Part shown: piece after piece, positions 34,427 through 44,690 of the stretch
Numbering within the stretch: the first letter of the stretch is position 1
Layout of the letters: every line of letters begins with the position of its first letter
Assembly: GCA_028343845.1 (NCBI GenBank)
Contig: JAOLZO010000013.1
Location: forward strand, 1-59,901
Direction of reading: 5' to 3'
DNA from: Verrucomicrobiota bacterium
GTDB lineage: Bacteria; Verrucomicrobiota; Verrucomicrobiia; Opitutales; Seribacteraceae
Length of the DNA stretch: 59,901 nt
The notes under the pieces: generated by a model
Told to the model about the DNA's origin: nothing
Seen by the model: the letters and a program-made list of their open reading frames with translations, nothing else
Database searches by the model: none
Made by a program: the position numbers and the translations under genes

Positions 34427-35419
34427 TTGAAAAAGAAAAAGAACGACCTGCAGATTTCGCTGTTTCCGTTCTTGAGCATCCTAGCGTGCGTGATCGGAAT
34501 CCTGACCCTCATGATTACGGCGATCGTCATTGCCCAGATCGACCCTGAGGCGGTGAACGAGAAGATTGAGACCGCATTGGAGGATGATGAGGAATTCCAA
34601 AAGAAGATTGCCGGGCAAAAGAAGGAACTCGAGAAAATTCGTCAAGAGATTCGGTCGATTAAGGAAAACCCTAAAAAGTCGATCGATCCCAAGCGCAAGG
34701 AACAATTGCGAAAGGAAATTGCAGCTGTAGTCAAAGAGACTGAGAAAAGAAAATCCGAAAAAAAGCAAAGCCAGACCATTCAGGGTCAGGTAGTCAAGGT
34801 AAAGGATGACTTGGCCAAATTAATGAAGGATCTCGAGGAGGCGGAAGAAGAATGGGAACTCATGAAAGATCCCGAAAAATTCGCCACCATGGTGGTTAAG
34901 CAAAGCGGTTCGGGTGCGGGTGGCGATTTGGAACCTACTTTTATCGAGTGTCGCGAAAAGGGAATCCGGGTCTACGGGGATGATGGGAAGCACTACGAAG
35001 TGCCGACCGGTCAAATCACAGGTCATGCCAAGCTCAAGACACTCATTCAAAAGGTTGCCCGGGACGCGCCTTACCGGACATGGCGTAGTTCCAAAGGGTC
35101 TGAAATAGAAGCCCGTTTCGTGAAGCGGGATGGAAGCAATATCGTGCTCAAGGACAAGAAGGGTAAGGAAATTAAATTAACCGCCATTCAACTGGCTCCG
35201 GGTTCCAGAAACGTAATCGTAAAATACGCCGCGGCCAAAGCGGTCAACCCCAACCTTGGCTTTCCCGAAGCCCGCTACGTTATCTTTTTGCTCCGTAGCA
35301 AGGGCTATTCTTCATGGACCAAGGCACGTCAGCTTTGTGACAGTCTGGGTTGTAGGTACGGTCAACTCCCCTTGGATGGAGATGGCGAAATCGATCTTTC
35401 GCTTTTTTCTGGCTCATGA
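34427..35419 (+). CDS. ExbD/MotB-like stator protein with coiled coil and SHD1 domain
   Basis: 330 residues from a TTG. A single membrane helix at 14-37 (FPFLSILACVIGILTLMITA) is followed by a coiled coil (about 40-150). The C-terminal region starts FIECREKGIRVY, contains a stretch at about 216-258 that matches SHD1 (RTWRSSKGSEIEARFV, IVLKDKKGKEIKL), and ends in a module with RYVIFLLRSKGYSSWTKAR. In the membrane helix, position 17 is Ser where the next gene has Asp, the residue that carries protons in this superfamily. It overlaps the next gene by 4 bases. Confidence 0.75.
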   Translation: MKKKKNDLQISLFPFLSILACVIGILTLMITAIVIAQIDPEAVNEKIETALEDDEEFQKKIAGQKKELEKIRQEIRSIKENPKKSIDPKRKEQLRKEIAAVVKETEKRKSEKKQSQTIQGQVVKVKDDLAKLMKDLEEAEEEWELMKDPEKFATMVVKQSGSGAGGDLEPTFIECREKGIRVYGDDGKHYEVPTGQITGHAKLKTLIQKVARDAPYRTWRSSKGSEIEARFVKRDGSNIVLKDKKGKEIKLTAIQLAPGSRNVIVKYAAAKAVNPNLGFPEARYVIFLLRSKGYSSWTKARQLCDSLGCRYGQLPLDGDGEIDLSLFSGS

Positions 35420-36507
35420 AGAGAAGAAAAAAAGACGATGTGGGAAGCCTGGACTCGCTCCTCGATACCATAACCACGGTCGTTGGAATTCTTATTATTT
35501 TATTGATCGTTGTGCAATTGGGTGCAGATTCCGCAGTCAAGCGCATCGTCGAGGAAAAGAAGCAGGAGAACTCCGCGGAGTTGATGGAATTGGCGATGAA
35601 GCAATTTGAGGATCAAAAGAAAACCCTGCTTGCCGAAAAGAACAAGGTGCAACTCAAGCTTGCTTCGGAAAATAAGGAGCAAGCGCAATTGATAAAGGAG
35701 ATTTCGCAATTGGAGAAGAAATTGGCCGATGAAAAGAAAGCCATGCCTCCCCCGCCTCCCAAATTGCAAAATTTGCGTCAGGAGAAAGCAAAGCTTGATG
35801 ACGAAAAGAAAGCGGTTGAAGTAAAGGTGAAAAAGGTCAAGGGACTCTTGAGCAAGGCCCCCAAGCCTAGCTCGGAGAGCCTGAGCAAGGAGGTGAATTT
35901 GCCCGATCCCAAGCCGGCTCCCCCCAAGGCAAAGCCCTTTCGTTTTCTTTGCCGGGATGGGAAAGTTTATCCGCTGGACGATCCGCGTCTGATCAGCCGG
36001 GTTACTCAGGAAATCAAGAAAGCGGGGATCAATCCCAATAAGGCGAAGGAGTACGACGGCAAAAAGATCCTTGCCCATTTTGCCAAGGCCAAGCCGGGGG
36101 ATCCCTTCTTCCTTGCGAAGCCCCGAATCGATGCGAACAAGAGGATCATTTTCGAGCTCCAGAAGAAGAGCGCGGCTGGTGAGGACGAGGAGGCCTTGGT
36201 CAAGCCAACGTCGAAATACCTCGCTGCCTTGAAAGGTATTTCACCCAAGACTCATTACCTGCAGTTCGAAGTGTTCGAGGATAGTTTCGCCGCCTATCTT
36301 TCCGCACGGGACCTGGCAAGCAAGCGCAATTTTCCCGCTGGTTGGAAGCCTGTAAGCCGAGGGCCGGACACCGATTGCACCCTTGCTTTGTGGAACCTGT
36401 ACGATCTCGGGCGGGCAGCTCTTATCGCCTCCCGTCCGCCCCCCAAGCCCAAGCCTCCCACGGGAAAGCCAACTCCACCCAAGAAGCCGGCTAACGTTTT
36501 GGATTAG
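35416..36507 (+). CDS. Second ExbD/MotB-like stator protein
   Basis: 363 residues. The N-terminal helix ([20 protein letters not shown], 11-30) aligns position by position with the preceding protein but carries Asp at 13 and 17, matching the essential Asp of ExbD/TolR/MotB. A coiled coil (about 45-155) leads to a C-terminal domain with [18 protein letters not shown] and a final module ([25 protein letters not shown]) shared with the previous protein, then a Pro/Lys tail. The stop shares bases with the convergent pgi stop (36504-36507). Confidence 0.75.
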   Translation: MKRRKKDDVGSLDSLLDTITTVVGILIILLIVVQLGADSAVKRIVEEKKQENSAELMELAMKQFEDQKKTLLAEKNKVQLKLASENKEQAQLIKEISQLEKKLADEKKAMPPPPPKLQNLRQEKAKLDDEKKAVEVKVKKVKGLLSKAPKPSSESLSKEVNLPDPKPAPPKAKPFRFLCRDGKVYPLDDPRLISRVTQEIKKAGINPNKAKEYDGKKILAHFAKAKPGDPFFLAKPRIDANKRIIFELQKKSAAGEDEEALVKPTSKYLAALKGISPKTHYLQFEVFEDSFAAYLSARDLASKRNFPAGWKPVSRGPDTDCTLALWNLYDLGRAALIASRPPPKPKPPTGKPTPPKKPANVLD

Positions 36508-38072
36508 ATGGCTCGGAAACCGGATTCCAATGGACTGTCGCCTGAAGCTTTCTCGAAACTTTCAGGTTGATTGACGGCTAGGTTTTCCAAGACTTTGAAG
36601 ACCCAATCCGCTTTGTCCGCGAAGCCTATTTTCTGAGCGACTTGGCCGGCGGCCATAGCTTCTCCTTTATTCCCAAGAAGGCATTCGCGAGCAGCTTTTC
36701 TGACTTCGAGAACGGATGCGGCCGCCTTTTTTCCGGCTTCCACTCCTGGTTGGTGGTACGCATTGATTCCGACTAGAGAGGCATAGAGCCCCACTGCCCG
36801 TTCAAACAGGGCGATCAAGGCGCCTACGCTTGCCGGGCTGACTTCCTTAATGGTGAGGGTAATCGATTTGCGGTCTTTTTCGTAAAGGGCGTCCCGGGTT
36901 CCGAGGAAGAAACCATGCAGGTAGTCCCCCGAGTCCATTCCATCCTCGTCGACGCTAGGTCCGGATCCATCCCGATGCTTGAGAACCTCGATGAAGGTGG
37001 CGAAAAAATTAGGCACCCCTTCACGCAATTGCTGAACATAGGCATGCTGATCGGTCGAGCCTTTGTTGCCGTAGACGGCAATCCCCTGGTGCACGACGTT
37101 TCCCTGCAGGTCTTTCTCTTTGCCCAGTGATTCCATCACGAGCTGCTGAAGGTATTTGGCAAAAAGTTCGAGGCGGTCCTTGTAAGGAAGAATGACCATG
37201 TCTTTGGATCCTTTCCCGTCCGTCAGGTAATGCCAGGAAAGCGCGAGCATGGCGGCGGGGTTATTCCTGAATTCACCTTGCCGGGTGATTTCGTCCATTT
37301 GACTGGCTCCCCGGAGGAGTTGGTCTATGTCGAGGCCCTGGAGGGCGGCAGGCATAAGCCCAACGGCAGCCGTTTCACTTGTTCGGCCACCAACCCAATC
37401 CCACATCGGGAGGAAGTCGAGCCACTCATGCTTGGTTGCATGTTGATGGAGCTTGCTTCCTTCTCCGGTAATCGCAATTGCCTGCTTAGCGAAATCCAGC
37501 CCATTGACCGAAAATGCGTTTTCCGCTTCCAACATTCCGTTCCGGGTCTCGGGTGTCCCACCCGACTTGGATATGACGAGCGCAAGGGTGGTGGGCAGGT
37601 TCGCTCCGATCTCCGCAAGGGTGAGATCGATTCCATCAGGATCAGTGTTGTCGAAGAAATGAACTTTCAGCTTATCCCGTTCGGGATGACCAAGTGCCTT
37701 ACCTACGAATTGCGGTCCCAAGGCCGAACCTCCGATGCCAATTACGAGTAGGTCGGTGAACGCTCCGGCAGGGGATTGAAGTTTTCCTTGGTGGACTTGT
37801 TGGGCCAAGTCTTTGACTTTGTTGACCGTTTCGGTGATTGTGTCCGCGATTTCCTTGCTCGGGGCGCGTTGAGGAGCCCGCAGCCAATAGTGCCCGACCA
37901 TTCGTCCTTCGTCGGGGTTTGCGATGGCTCCCTTTTCCAACTCGTCCATCGAAGCAAGAGCCTGATTGGCATTGCTCGCCATTGAATCGAGGTATCCCTC
38001 GGGAAAGTCTACAAAGGAAAAGTCGGCCCAGAAGTCCGCTTTCTCGTATGCAAGATATAATTCTTTTTTCAT
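36504..38072 (-). CDS. pgi: Glucose-6-phosphate isomerase
   Basis: 522 residues. It interconverts glucose-6-phosphate and fructose-6-phosphate. The sugar-isomerase core [19 protein letters not shown], the [10 protein letters not shown] block and [14 protein letters not shown] are diagnostic; [15 protein letters not shown] carries the catalytic His region. Its 3' end overlaps the stop of the convergent stator gene. It starts 7 bp downstream of ilvD. Confidence 0.95.
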   Translation of the reverse strand: MKKELYLAYEKADFWADFSFVDFPEGYLDSMASNANQALASMDELEKGAIANPDEGRMVGHYWLRAPQRAPSKEIADTITETVNKVKDLAQQVHQGKLQSPAGAFTDLLVIGIGGSALGPQFVGKALGHPERDKLKVHFFDNTDPDGIDLTLAEIGANLPTTLALVISKSGGTPETRNGMLEAENAFSVNGLDFAKQAIAITGEGSKLHQHATKHEWLDFLPMWDWVGGRTSETAAVGLMPAALQGLDIDQLLRGASQMDEITRQGEFRNNPAAMLALSWHYLTDGKGSKDMVILPYKDRLELFAKYLQQLVMESLGKEKDLQGNVVHQGIAVYGNKGSTDQHAYVQQLREGVPNFFATFIEVLKHRDGSGPSVDEDGMDSGDYLHGFFLGTRDALYEKDRKSITLTIKEVSPASVGALIALFERAVGLYASLVGINAYHQPGVEAGKKAAASVLEVRKAARECLLGNKGEAMAAGQVAQKIGFADKADWVFKVLENLAVNQPESFEKASGDSPLESGFRAI

Positions 38073-38079
38073 GCTTACT

Positions 38080-39771
38080 TTAAAATCCGTCCGTGATCGC
38101 TCCCGTTGATGCCGAGCTTACGAGCTTCGCATATTTTGCGAGCACGCCTCTTTTTTCTTTCGGTTCGGGTTGCTTCCAATCGTCTTTGCGTTTGTTGATT
38201 TCCTCTTCGGGTAAATCGAGAGTAAGCTCGTTTTTCTCTGCGTCGATAGTGATGGGGTCACCGTTTTGAAGCAGACCGATCGGGCCTCCTACCGCCGCCT
38301 CGGGCGTCACGTGACCGACTACGAAACCATGACTGCCCCCCGAAAACCGACCATCGGTTATCAAGGCAACCTCTTTGCCCAGGCCTTTGCCCATGATTGC
38401 ACCGGTGGGGGAGAGCATTTCCCTCATTCCCGGTCCTCCGACCGGTCCTTCGTTGCGAATGACCACGACATGCCCGGCTTTAACCTCCCCATCGAGTATT
38501 CCGCGCAAGGACGCTTCCTCAGATTCATATACGATGGCTTTCCCTGAAAACTTGAGTCCCTCCTTGCCCGTGATTTTCGCTACCGCTCCGTCCGGGGCCA
38601 AGTTTCCATAGAGAATGCGCAGGTGACTGTCTTTCTTGATCGGATCATCGAAAGGCCTGACCAAATCCTGGCCGTCAGGGTAGGGGGCATAGGGCTGAAC
38701 GTCTTGGAGGTTCTCGGCGACGGTCTTCCCGGTAACGGTTATGCATTCCCCATGGAGCAAGCCTTCGTCCAAAAGGGTTTTCAGCAGAGGTCTAAGGCCC
38801 CCGATTCGAACGAAGTGGGACATATTGTATTTTCCGCTTGGCTTGAGGTCGCAAAGCAAGGGAACCCGTTTGCCGATTTCCGTGAAATCGTCAAGATCGA
38901 GCTGAACGTCGGCCGCATGCGCCATGGCCAGCAAATGGAGAACGGCATTGGTCGAGCCTCCGAGGGTGATGACTACGGTGACGGCATTCTCAAAGGCCTT
39001 CCTGGTCATGATGTCCCGTGGCTTGATGTCTTTTTCGATCAAGTTGACGACAGCGGCTCCGGCATCTTTGGCATCCAACCGCTTGTCTTCGGACACGGCC
39101 AATTGGGCCGAGCTGTCCGGCAAGCTCATGCCGAGAGCCTCAATCGCAGAGGACATGGTATTGGCCGTGTACATGCCACCGCATGAACCAGGGCCCGGAA
39201 TGGCTTTTTTCTCGATCTCGATTAGTTCCTCTCGATCGATCGAGCCCGAAGCATGAGAACCGACCGCCTCGAAGACGGAAACGATATCCAAGTTTTTTTC
39301 CTTATGTATACCGGGTAAAATGGTGCCGCCATAAACAAAGATTCCCGGGCGGTTCAAGCGGGCAAGAGCGATCACGCATGCGGGCATGTTCTTGTCACAA
39401 CCCCCGATGGCCACTACGCCGTCCATTCCTTCGGCTCCGACTACGGTTTCAATCGAGTCGGCTATTACCTCCCGGGATACCAACGAGTATCTCATTCCGG
39501 GGGTTCCCATGCTAATGCCGTCCGAAACGGTAATGGTGCCAAATGGAACAGCCTTTCCTCCCGAACAGTCGACTCCGACAACAGAAGCTTTGCCCAGGTC
39601 ATCGAGATGGGAGTTGCAGGGAGTGACCATGCTCCATGCCGAACACACAGCTACTTGCGGTTTCTCGAAGTCTTCATCCTCAAAACCAACGGCCCGAAGC
39701 ATAGAGCGATTCGGAGCTCGGTCATCACCGTCCACTACGATGGAAGAAAAGTTTCTGTTACAGCTACTCAT
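38080..39771 (-). CDS. ilvD: Dihydroxy-acid dehydratase
   Basis: 563 residues. Third step of valine and isoleucine synthesis, an Fe-S enzyme of the IlvD/Edd family. Cluster cysteines are in [17 protein letters not shown] and [35 protein letters not shown] near the C-terminus is also characteristic. No other ilv gene lies in the window. It is followed by pgi on the same strand and divergent from pheA. Confidence 0.96.
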   Translation of the reverse strand: MSSCNRNFSSIVVDGDDRAPNRSMLRAVGFEDEDFEKPQVAVCSAWSMVTPCNSHLDDLGKASVVGVDCSGGKAVPFGTITVSDGISMGTPGMRYSLVSREVIADSIETVVGAEGMDGVVAIGGCDKNMPACVIALARLNRPGIFVYGGTILPGIHKEKNLDIVSVFEAVGSHASGSIDREELIEIEKKAIPGPGSCGGMYTANTMSSAIEALGMSLPDSSAQLAVSEDKRLDAKDAGAAVVNLIEKDIKPRDIMTRKAFENAVTVVITLGGSTNAVLHLLAMAHAADVQLDLDDFTEIGKRVPLLCDLKPSGKYNMSHFVRIGGLRPLLKTLLDEGLLHGECITVTGKTVAENLQDVQPYAPYPDGQDLVRPFDDPIKKDSHLRILYGNLAPDGAVAKITGKEGLKFSGKAIVYESEEASLRGILDGEVKAGHVVVIRNEGPVGGPGMREMLSPTGAIMGKGLGKEVALITDGRFSGGSHGFVVGHVTPEAAVGGPIGLLQNGDPITIDAEKNELTLDLPEEEINKRKDDWKQPEPKEKRGVLAKYAKLVSSASTGAITDGF

Positions 39772-39864
39772 GATTTTGATTAAGATTGAAGGAGGGAAGA
39801 ATATCGGGTTGTATGGGGGGAGGCGAACACAATTCTCAGAACTTAACTTCTCAATATTCTTTTT

Positions 39865-40944
39865 TTGGAAAACTCAAACCTAGAGTCCCTGCGGGATGAA
39901 ATCGATCGAATTGACGAGCAAGTCGTGGGCTTGCTTAACGATCGCGTGCAGGCAGCCGTCAAGATAGGCCAAATCAAGGATAAACTGGGCGTAGCACCCT
40001 ACGATCCAGCCCGGGAGGAGCAAGTATTCGAGAAGCTTTTGGCAATAAGCGAGGGGCCGATGCAAGCCGATTCCCTGCGTACGATTTACCGGGAAGTCAT
40101 TTCCGCTTCCATAGCCCTGGAGAAGGAACTGGTTATCGGATACCTCGGACCGGAGGCAACTTATACTCATCAGGCGGCAGTCAAGAATTTCGGAACGGCT
40201 CTTACTCATCGTCCCCTGCCTGATATTCCTGACGTCTTTCAGGCGGTTGAGCAAGGGGAGTGCGATTATGGGGTCGTGCCGATCGAGAATTCGAGCGAGG
40301 GTGCCGTAAACCGTTCCCTTGACTTGTTGGTCGACAGTGAGTTGCACATTGTTTCCCAGGTTTACCTAAAGGTCGAACATTGCCTTTTCAGCGAATCCGC
40401 GATGGAGGAAATAAGGGAGGTCCGGTCCAAAGACCAGGCTTTGGCTCAATGCGCTGATTGGTTAAGGCGAAACTTGCCTAAAGCGAGCCTGACTCCCGTG
40501 TCAAGTACTGCGGAAGCGGTTCGGGAATGCAAGTCGGGTCAAGGAACTGCAGCCATTGCGGGAAAATTGGCCGGTGGCATGCATGACGTGCCTCTGGTCG
40601 AGGAAGGCATTCAAGACCGAAAGAACAACACGACCCGGTTTCTAGTCGTTGCTCGAAGTTCCCTGCCCCGTAGGGAAGGGGTGGATTACCGTACAAGTTT
40701 GGTTCTTTCTCTTTCCGATCAGCCAGGTGCTCTTCAGAGCGCCTTGAAACCTTTTTCCGACAGGGGGTTGAACTTGTGCAAGATCGAATCCCGTCCGAGT
40801 GGAAAGAAAACTTGGGATTATTACTTTTTCGTCGATTTCATCGGTCATTCCGAGGACGAAAAAGTTGTTGAGGCCATGAAGGAACTGGAGAATGGCTCTC
40901 CTTTTGTAAAACACTTGGGCAGTTATCCGGAAACTTCCCTGTAG
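39865..40944 (+). CDS. pheA: Bifunctional chorismate mutase / prephenate dehydratase
   Basis: 359 residues. Residues 1-90 form an AroQ chorismate mutase ([19 protein letters not shown]), 95-270 the prephenate dehydratase ([43 protein letters not shown] with the catalytic Thr), and 272-355 an ACT domain ([26 protein letters not shown]) that senses phenylalanine. The only start I can find after the upstream stop is a TTG with no clear ribosome binding site. Confidence 0.93.
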   Translation: MENSNLESLRDEIDRIDEQVVGLLNDRVQAAVKIGQIKDKLGVAPYDPAREEQVFEKLLAISEGPMQADSLRTIYREVISASIALEKELVIGYLGPEATYTHQAAVKNFGTALTHRPLPDIPDVFQAVEQGECDYGVVPIENSSEGAVNRSLDLLVDSELHIVSQVYLKVEHCLFSESAMEEIREVRSKDQALAQCADWLRRNLPKASLTPVSSTAEAVRECKSGQGTAAIAGKLAGGMHDVPLVEEGIQDRKNNTTRFLVVARSSLPRREGVDYRTSLVLSLSDQPGALQSALKPFSDRGLNLCKIESRPSGKKTWDYYFFVDFIGHSEDEKVVEAMKELENGSPFVKHLGSYPETSL

Positions 40945-40955
40945 GCACCCATTGT

Positions 40956-41456
40956 TCAGAAGAAGAGTACCGACAGGTCGAGTTCCTCGCGGGCATGCCG
41001 TAGGGCGAGGGTTTCGATAAAGGAACGGATTTCCTGGTACTCGCGTTCCTTTTTGCCGGTCCACCGCTTGCCACCTCTTAGCAGCGATTCCCGAATGCCG
41101 GAAACCAAAATCAGTCCCCGAAGGCTTCCTTGAAAGGATTGTACGAATTCGAGAACCGAAGCCCGTACCCAGAGCGGATCAATTGAAATGCAACGAGCGT
41201 TCCAATGGATAAAGCGAAAACCTCTTTCGTTTGGAAAGTGAAAGCGGACGACTTGCTCGATGCAATGCTCGAAAGACTTGACCGGCATTTGGCAATCCGA
41301 ATCGTTTTCACGCATGAAGGATAGCGTCCTTTGCAGCTGCAAAGTTTCCTCACTCGTCGATACGCTTCCTATGACTGAGAAAAGCGCATTGAGATTCTGA
41401 AGCCTTGTATAATCGTCTCTTTTAGCCGCCGTCTTCGTCACTCTTTTCTCCACCAC
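40956..41456 (-). CDS. Protein of unknown function downstream of nrdR
   Basis: 166 residues from ATG 41456, which lies 35 bases inside the 3' end of nrdR in another frame. No signal peptide or membrane segment. There are single conserved-looking aromatic and basic patches (VVRFHFPNERGFRFIHWNARC, RGGKRWTGKKEREYQEIRSF). An internal start at 41315 would avoid the overlap. No family recognised. Confidence 0.55.
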   Translation of the reverse strand: MVEKRVTKTAAKRDDYTRLQNLNALFSVIGSVSTSEETLQLQRTLSFMRENDSDCQMPVKSFEHCIEQVVRFHFPNERGFRFIHWNARCISIDPLWVRASVLEFVQSFQGSLRGLILVSGIRESLLRGGKRWTGKKEREYQEIRSFIETLALRHAREELDLSVLFF

Positions 41457-41895
41457 CCAAGTTTAATATTTCCTCGGCAAACCGAGATAACTCAACGAAA
41501 TCCTCGTAAAAACTGGCGTACCTAAGCCAAGCGATGCTGTCAACTTTACGCAACCTGAGCATGATTGCATCAGCGATTGCCCGACTAGGCACCTCGCTGT
41601 CGTACTCGTTCTCTATCCTCCGCAAGGTTTCGGATAGCAAGCCGTTGATCTGCTCGGCATCGATGGGTCTCTTGGCAATTGCTCGCCTCAGACCCATTGC
41701 CAGTTTTGTTCGATCAAAGCTCTCTCTCCTGCCGTCCCTTTTCACCACCGCGAGATCTTCACGCAAGACCTCCTCGATAGTGGAAAAGCGATGACCGCAC
41801 TCCAGGCATTCCCTACGCCTGCGAGTCGAAGCAACCTTTCCGGCTCTCGTTTCGAGAACCTTAAGGTCATCTGCCGAGCACTTAGGACAGAGCAT
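41422..41895 (-). CDS. nrdR: Transcriptional repressor NrdR
   Basis: 157 residues. A zinc ribbon (Cys3, Cys6, Cys30, Cys33) is followed by an ATP-cone domain (LAVVKRDGRRESFDRTKLAMGLRRA). It represses ribonucleotide reductase genes in response to ATP/dATP. Length and layout are typical. No nrd structural gene is in the window. It follows the pabA/trpG gene by 38 bp. Confidence 0.95.
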   Translation of the reverse strand: MLCPKCSADDLKVLETRAGKVASTRRRRECLECGHRFSTIEEVLREDLAVVKRDGRRESFDRTKLAMGLRRAIAKRPIDAEQINGLLSETLRRIENEYDSEVPSRAIADAIMLRLRKVDSIAWLRYASFYEDFVELSRFAEEILNLGGGEKSDEDGG

Positions 41896-41933
41896 TAATG
41901 ATCAAGGATTCCATATACCACACGCTTATGTGT

Positions 41934-42503
41934 TTAACAGTATTCTAGGAAATTCTTCAAGATCATAATTCCTTTTTCGGTAGCAAGAGATTCGGGATGA
42001 AACTGAACCCCCCAAACCGGCAACTCGGAATGGCGCAAGCCCATGATTTCGTTTTCGTCTGTCTGGGCGGTGATCGAGAGGCAATCTGGCAAGGATGAAG
42101 ACTCGACGATAAGTGAATGGTAACGGGTAGCGACAAAGGGGTTGGGCAGATCCTTGAACAATTCCTTTTGATTGTGCTTGATGGGGGAAGTTTTGCCGTG
42201 CATCAGCCTTGATGCCCTTACGATTCTTCCGCCAAAGGCTTGTCCGATGCATTGATGCCCAAGGCAAACTCCGAAAAGGGGCTTGATTCCCGCCCATTCC
42301 CGAACTGCGGGCAAACTGATGCCTGCCTGATCCGGAGAACATGGACCGGGAGACAGGACGAGCCCGTTGTATTCGCTTGCCTCAATTTGCTCGAGTGGCT
42401 TGGCATCGTTCCTCAATACCTCGCATTCCGCTCCGAGTTCGCCGAAATACTGTACCAAATTATAGGTAAACGAATCGTAGTTGTCTATGACGAGCAGCCT
42501 CAT
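41934..42503 (-). CDS. Glutamine amidotransferase of anthranilate/aminodeoxychorismate synthase
   Basis: 189 residues. The class-I amidotransferase triad is present: Cys80 in GVCLGHQ, and the HPES motif near residue 169. The start [18 protein letters not shown] is typical of TrpG/PabA. It supplies ammonia for anthranilate or aminodeoxychorismate. With no trp or pab partner nearby, which pathway (or both) it serves cannot be decided. It is 10 bp downstream of argG. Confidence 0.92.
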   Translation of the reverse strand: MRLLVIDNYDSFTYNLVQYFGELGAECEVLRNDAKPLEQIEASEYNGLVLSPGPCSPDQAGISLPAVREWAGIKPLFGVCLGHQCIGQAFGGRIVRASRLMHGKTSPIKHNQKELFKDLPNPFVATRYHSLIVESSSLPDCLSITAQTDENEIMGLRHSELPVWGVQFHPESLATEKGIMILKNFLEYC

Positions 42504-42513
42504 GCGTTATGGC

Positions 42514-43737
42514 TTATCCCTTGTAATCTTGTTTACGAAAACGTTCCTTGAGCCTGAGCGCATTGAGGCGGATGAATCCTCCGGCATCTTCGGGCTGATA
42601 ATCACTTTCGTCGTCGTCCATGGAAGCAATGCTTTCGTCATAGAGGGAAAAGTCCGATTTTCGGCCTACCGTAGTCACGTTGCCCTTGTATAGTTTGAGA
42701 CGCACGGTCCCGGAAGCCGTGGCTTGGCTTTGGTCAATGAGAGCTTGCAGAGCCTCTCTTTCCGGAGCATACCAAAATCCGTAATAAATAAGCTCGGCAT
42801 ATCTCGGGATCAAGGAATCCCTCAGGTGCATCAGGTCTCGATCCATTGTAAGGGTTTCAATTTGCCTGTGGGCATTCAGTAGAATCGTTCCTCCGGGAGT
42901 TTCGTAAACCCCCCGGCTCTTCATGCCGACGAAGCGGTTCTCCACCAGGTCAACCCGACCGATTCCGTGTTCCCCGGCAATCGTATTGAGCTTGCGGATT
43001 ATTCCAGCCGGAGAATCCGGTTCGCCATCGATGGCCACGCAATTTCCCTGTTCGAAGGTCAGCTCGAGGTACAAGGGAGAATCGGGAGCTAATTCCGGAT
43101 CAACCGTAAGCTTATACATTTCTCTGTTATCCGGAGTGGTCGGATCGAACCATGGGTCCTCGAGTATTCCCGCCTCATACGAAATGTGCCAAAGGTTGCG
43201 GTCCATGGAGTAGGGCTTGGATGCGCTGGCTTCGACGTCAATCTTGTGTTCGGCGCAGTAGTCTATCATCTCTTTGCGACCAGGGAATCTTTCCCTGAAG
43301 GAAGCATCTCTCCAAGGGGCGAGAATTTGCAAGTCAGGGGCGAGTGCCGAGAAAGTGAGTTCGAACCTGCACTGATCATTTCCTTTTCCAGTTGCTCCGT
43401 GAGCGACTGCATTGGCGCCGAATTCCCGGGCTATCTCAATTTGAGCCTTGGCGATCAAGGGGCGGGCGATTGACGTGCCGAGCAGGTATTGGGACTCGTA
43501 AATGGCGTTTCCCCGAACCATTGGGTAAATGAAATCGCTTGCGAATTCTTCAACCAAGTCAAGCGTTCGGTGAGCACTTGCTCCCGTAGACATGGCTTTT
43601 TCCTCAAGGCCGTCGAGTTCCTCTTCCTGTCCGACGTCCGCGCAATAGGTAATGACCTCGGCGTTTTGTTCGTTGGCGTACCAGTGTACGAGTACGGAGG
43701 TGTCCAGTCCGCCAGAGTATGCAAGTATGATTTTCAT
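42514..43737 (-). CDS. argG: Argininosuccinate synthase
   Basis: 407 residues. It joins citrulline and aspartate with ATP. The PP-loop is [16 protein letters not shown]; further family blocks are [15 protein letters not shown] and the aspartate-binding region GVYETPGG. The start overlaps argF by 4 bases. Last arginine gene in the operon; argH is not in the window. Confidence 0.97.
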   Translation of the reverse strand: MKIILAYSGGLDTSVLVHWYANEQNAEVITYCADVGQEEELDGLEEKAMSTGASAHRTLDLVEEFASDFIYPMVRGNAIYESQYLLGTSIARPLIAKAQIEIAREFGANAVAHGATGKGNDQCRFELTFSALAPDLQILAPWRDASFRERFPGRKEMIDYCAEHKIDVEASASKPYSMDRNLWHISYEAGILEDPWFDPTTPDNREMYKLTVDPELAPDSPLYLELTFEQGNCVAIDGEPDSPAGIIRKLNTIAGEHGIGRVDLVENRFVGMKSRGVYETPGGTILLNAHRQIETLTMDRDLMHLRDSLIPRYAELIYYGFWYAPEREALQALIDQSQATASGTVRLKLYKGNVTTVGRKSDFSLYDESIASMDDDESDYQPEDAGGFIRLNALRLKERFRKQDYKG

Positions 43738-44690
43738 GAAGCCTTGGTTTTGTTTCTTAGGGAAAAAATTGAGCGTAGAATTGATTTTTGCATATGCAGG
43801 CGGTTTTCAGCCTGATCGAAAAGGATCGCTTGAGGTGAATCCAACACTTCCTGGGTAACTTCCTCCCCGGGGTGCGCGGGCATGCAGTGCATGAACAGGC
43901 AATCATCCTTTGCCTTCGTAAGAGTCTCCGCACCCACCCGGTAAGGAGACATCTTTTGCAAACGCTCTTGCTCCTGGTCCTCGCAACCCATGCTTACCCA
44001 AACATCCGTGTAAATAACGTCCGCTTCACTTGCCGCTTCCATCGGGTCGGTCGTGAAATGCCAATTTTCAGACAATCCATTTTCTTTGCAATACCCTTCG
44101 ATCTGTGCCGAAGGCTCGAATTCAGCAGGTCCTGCCAGGTGAACGTCCATTCCGAAAAGGGCGCCTGCAAGAATCCACGAATTTGCCATATTGCAACTCG
44201 TGTCCCCGAAAAACGCCAATTTCTTTCCTTGTAGCCCGGCGAAGGGATTGGTCCCGTCGACTTTTTTCTCCAGGATCGTCATGCAATCGGAATAGATTTG
44301 GCATGGATGAAGGAAGTCGGTCAATGCATTGACAACCGGAATAGACGAGTGCTTGGCAAATTCCTCTATGATTTCATGTCCATGAGCGCGGATTACCAAA
44401 CCGTCCAGATAGCGGGAGAGAACCCGTGCGGTATCCTCTATGCTTTCTCCTCGGCCGATTTGCGTGCTTGATCGATCGATAACGAGAGGATTGGCCCCCA
44501 GTTCACGGATCCCTACCTCGAAGGATACCCGGGTCCGGGTGCTGTTCTTGTAAAAGAGCATTCCCCAGCTCTGTCCCGAGAGGTCGGAGCTAGGCCGTTC
44601 TGCCCGGTTTTTCTTGAAGAGGGATGCTTGTTCGAAAACCTCGATGATTTCGTTTCGATCGAAATCGTTTTCTGTCAAAAAATGTCTCAT
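43734..44690 (-). CDS. argF: Ornithine carbamoyltransferase
   Basis: 318 residues. It makes citrulline from ornithine and carbamoyl phosphate. The carbamoyl-phosphate loop is [15 protein letters not shown], the ornithine loop [19 protein letters not shown] is the other signature. Overlaps argD and argG by 4 bases each. Confidence 0.96.
   Translation of the reverse strand: MRHFLTENDFDRNEIIEVFEQASLFKKNRAERPSSDLSGQSWGMLFYKNSTRTRVSFEVGIRELGANPLVIDRSSTQIGRGESIEDTARVLSRYLDGLVIRAHGHEIIEEFAKHSSIPVVNALTDFLHPCQIYSDCMTILEKKVDGTNPFAGLQGKKLAFFGDTSCNMANSWILAGALFGMDVHLAGPAEFEPSAQIEGYCKENGLSENWHFTTDPMEAASEADVIYTDVWVSMGCEDQEQERLQKMSPYRVGAETLTKAKDDCLFMHCMPAHPGEEVTQEVLDSPQAILFDQAENRLHMQKSILRSIFSLRNKTKAS

Noticed and set aside
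33314..36507. Zorya anti-phage system (ZorA/ZorB)
   Set aside because: ZorB needs an OmpA-like peptidoglycan-binding domain and ZorC/D or ZorE should follow; here there are two ExbD-like proteins, an SHD1 domain and then pgi.
39386..39883. Plus-strand frame antisense to ilvD
   Set aside because: ilvD is unmistakable on the minus strand; this frame is a by-product of its codon use.
41920..41933. ACAC-6-GTGT inverted repeat upstream of nrdR as an NrdR box
   Set aside because: The usual NrdR box is 16 bp with eight bases between the arms; this one has six and overlaps the end of the preceding gene.
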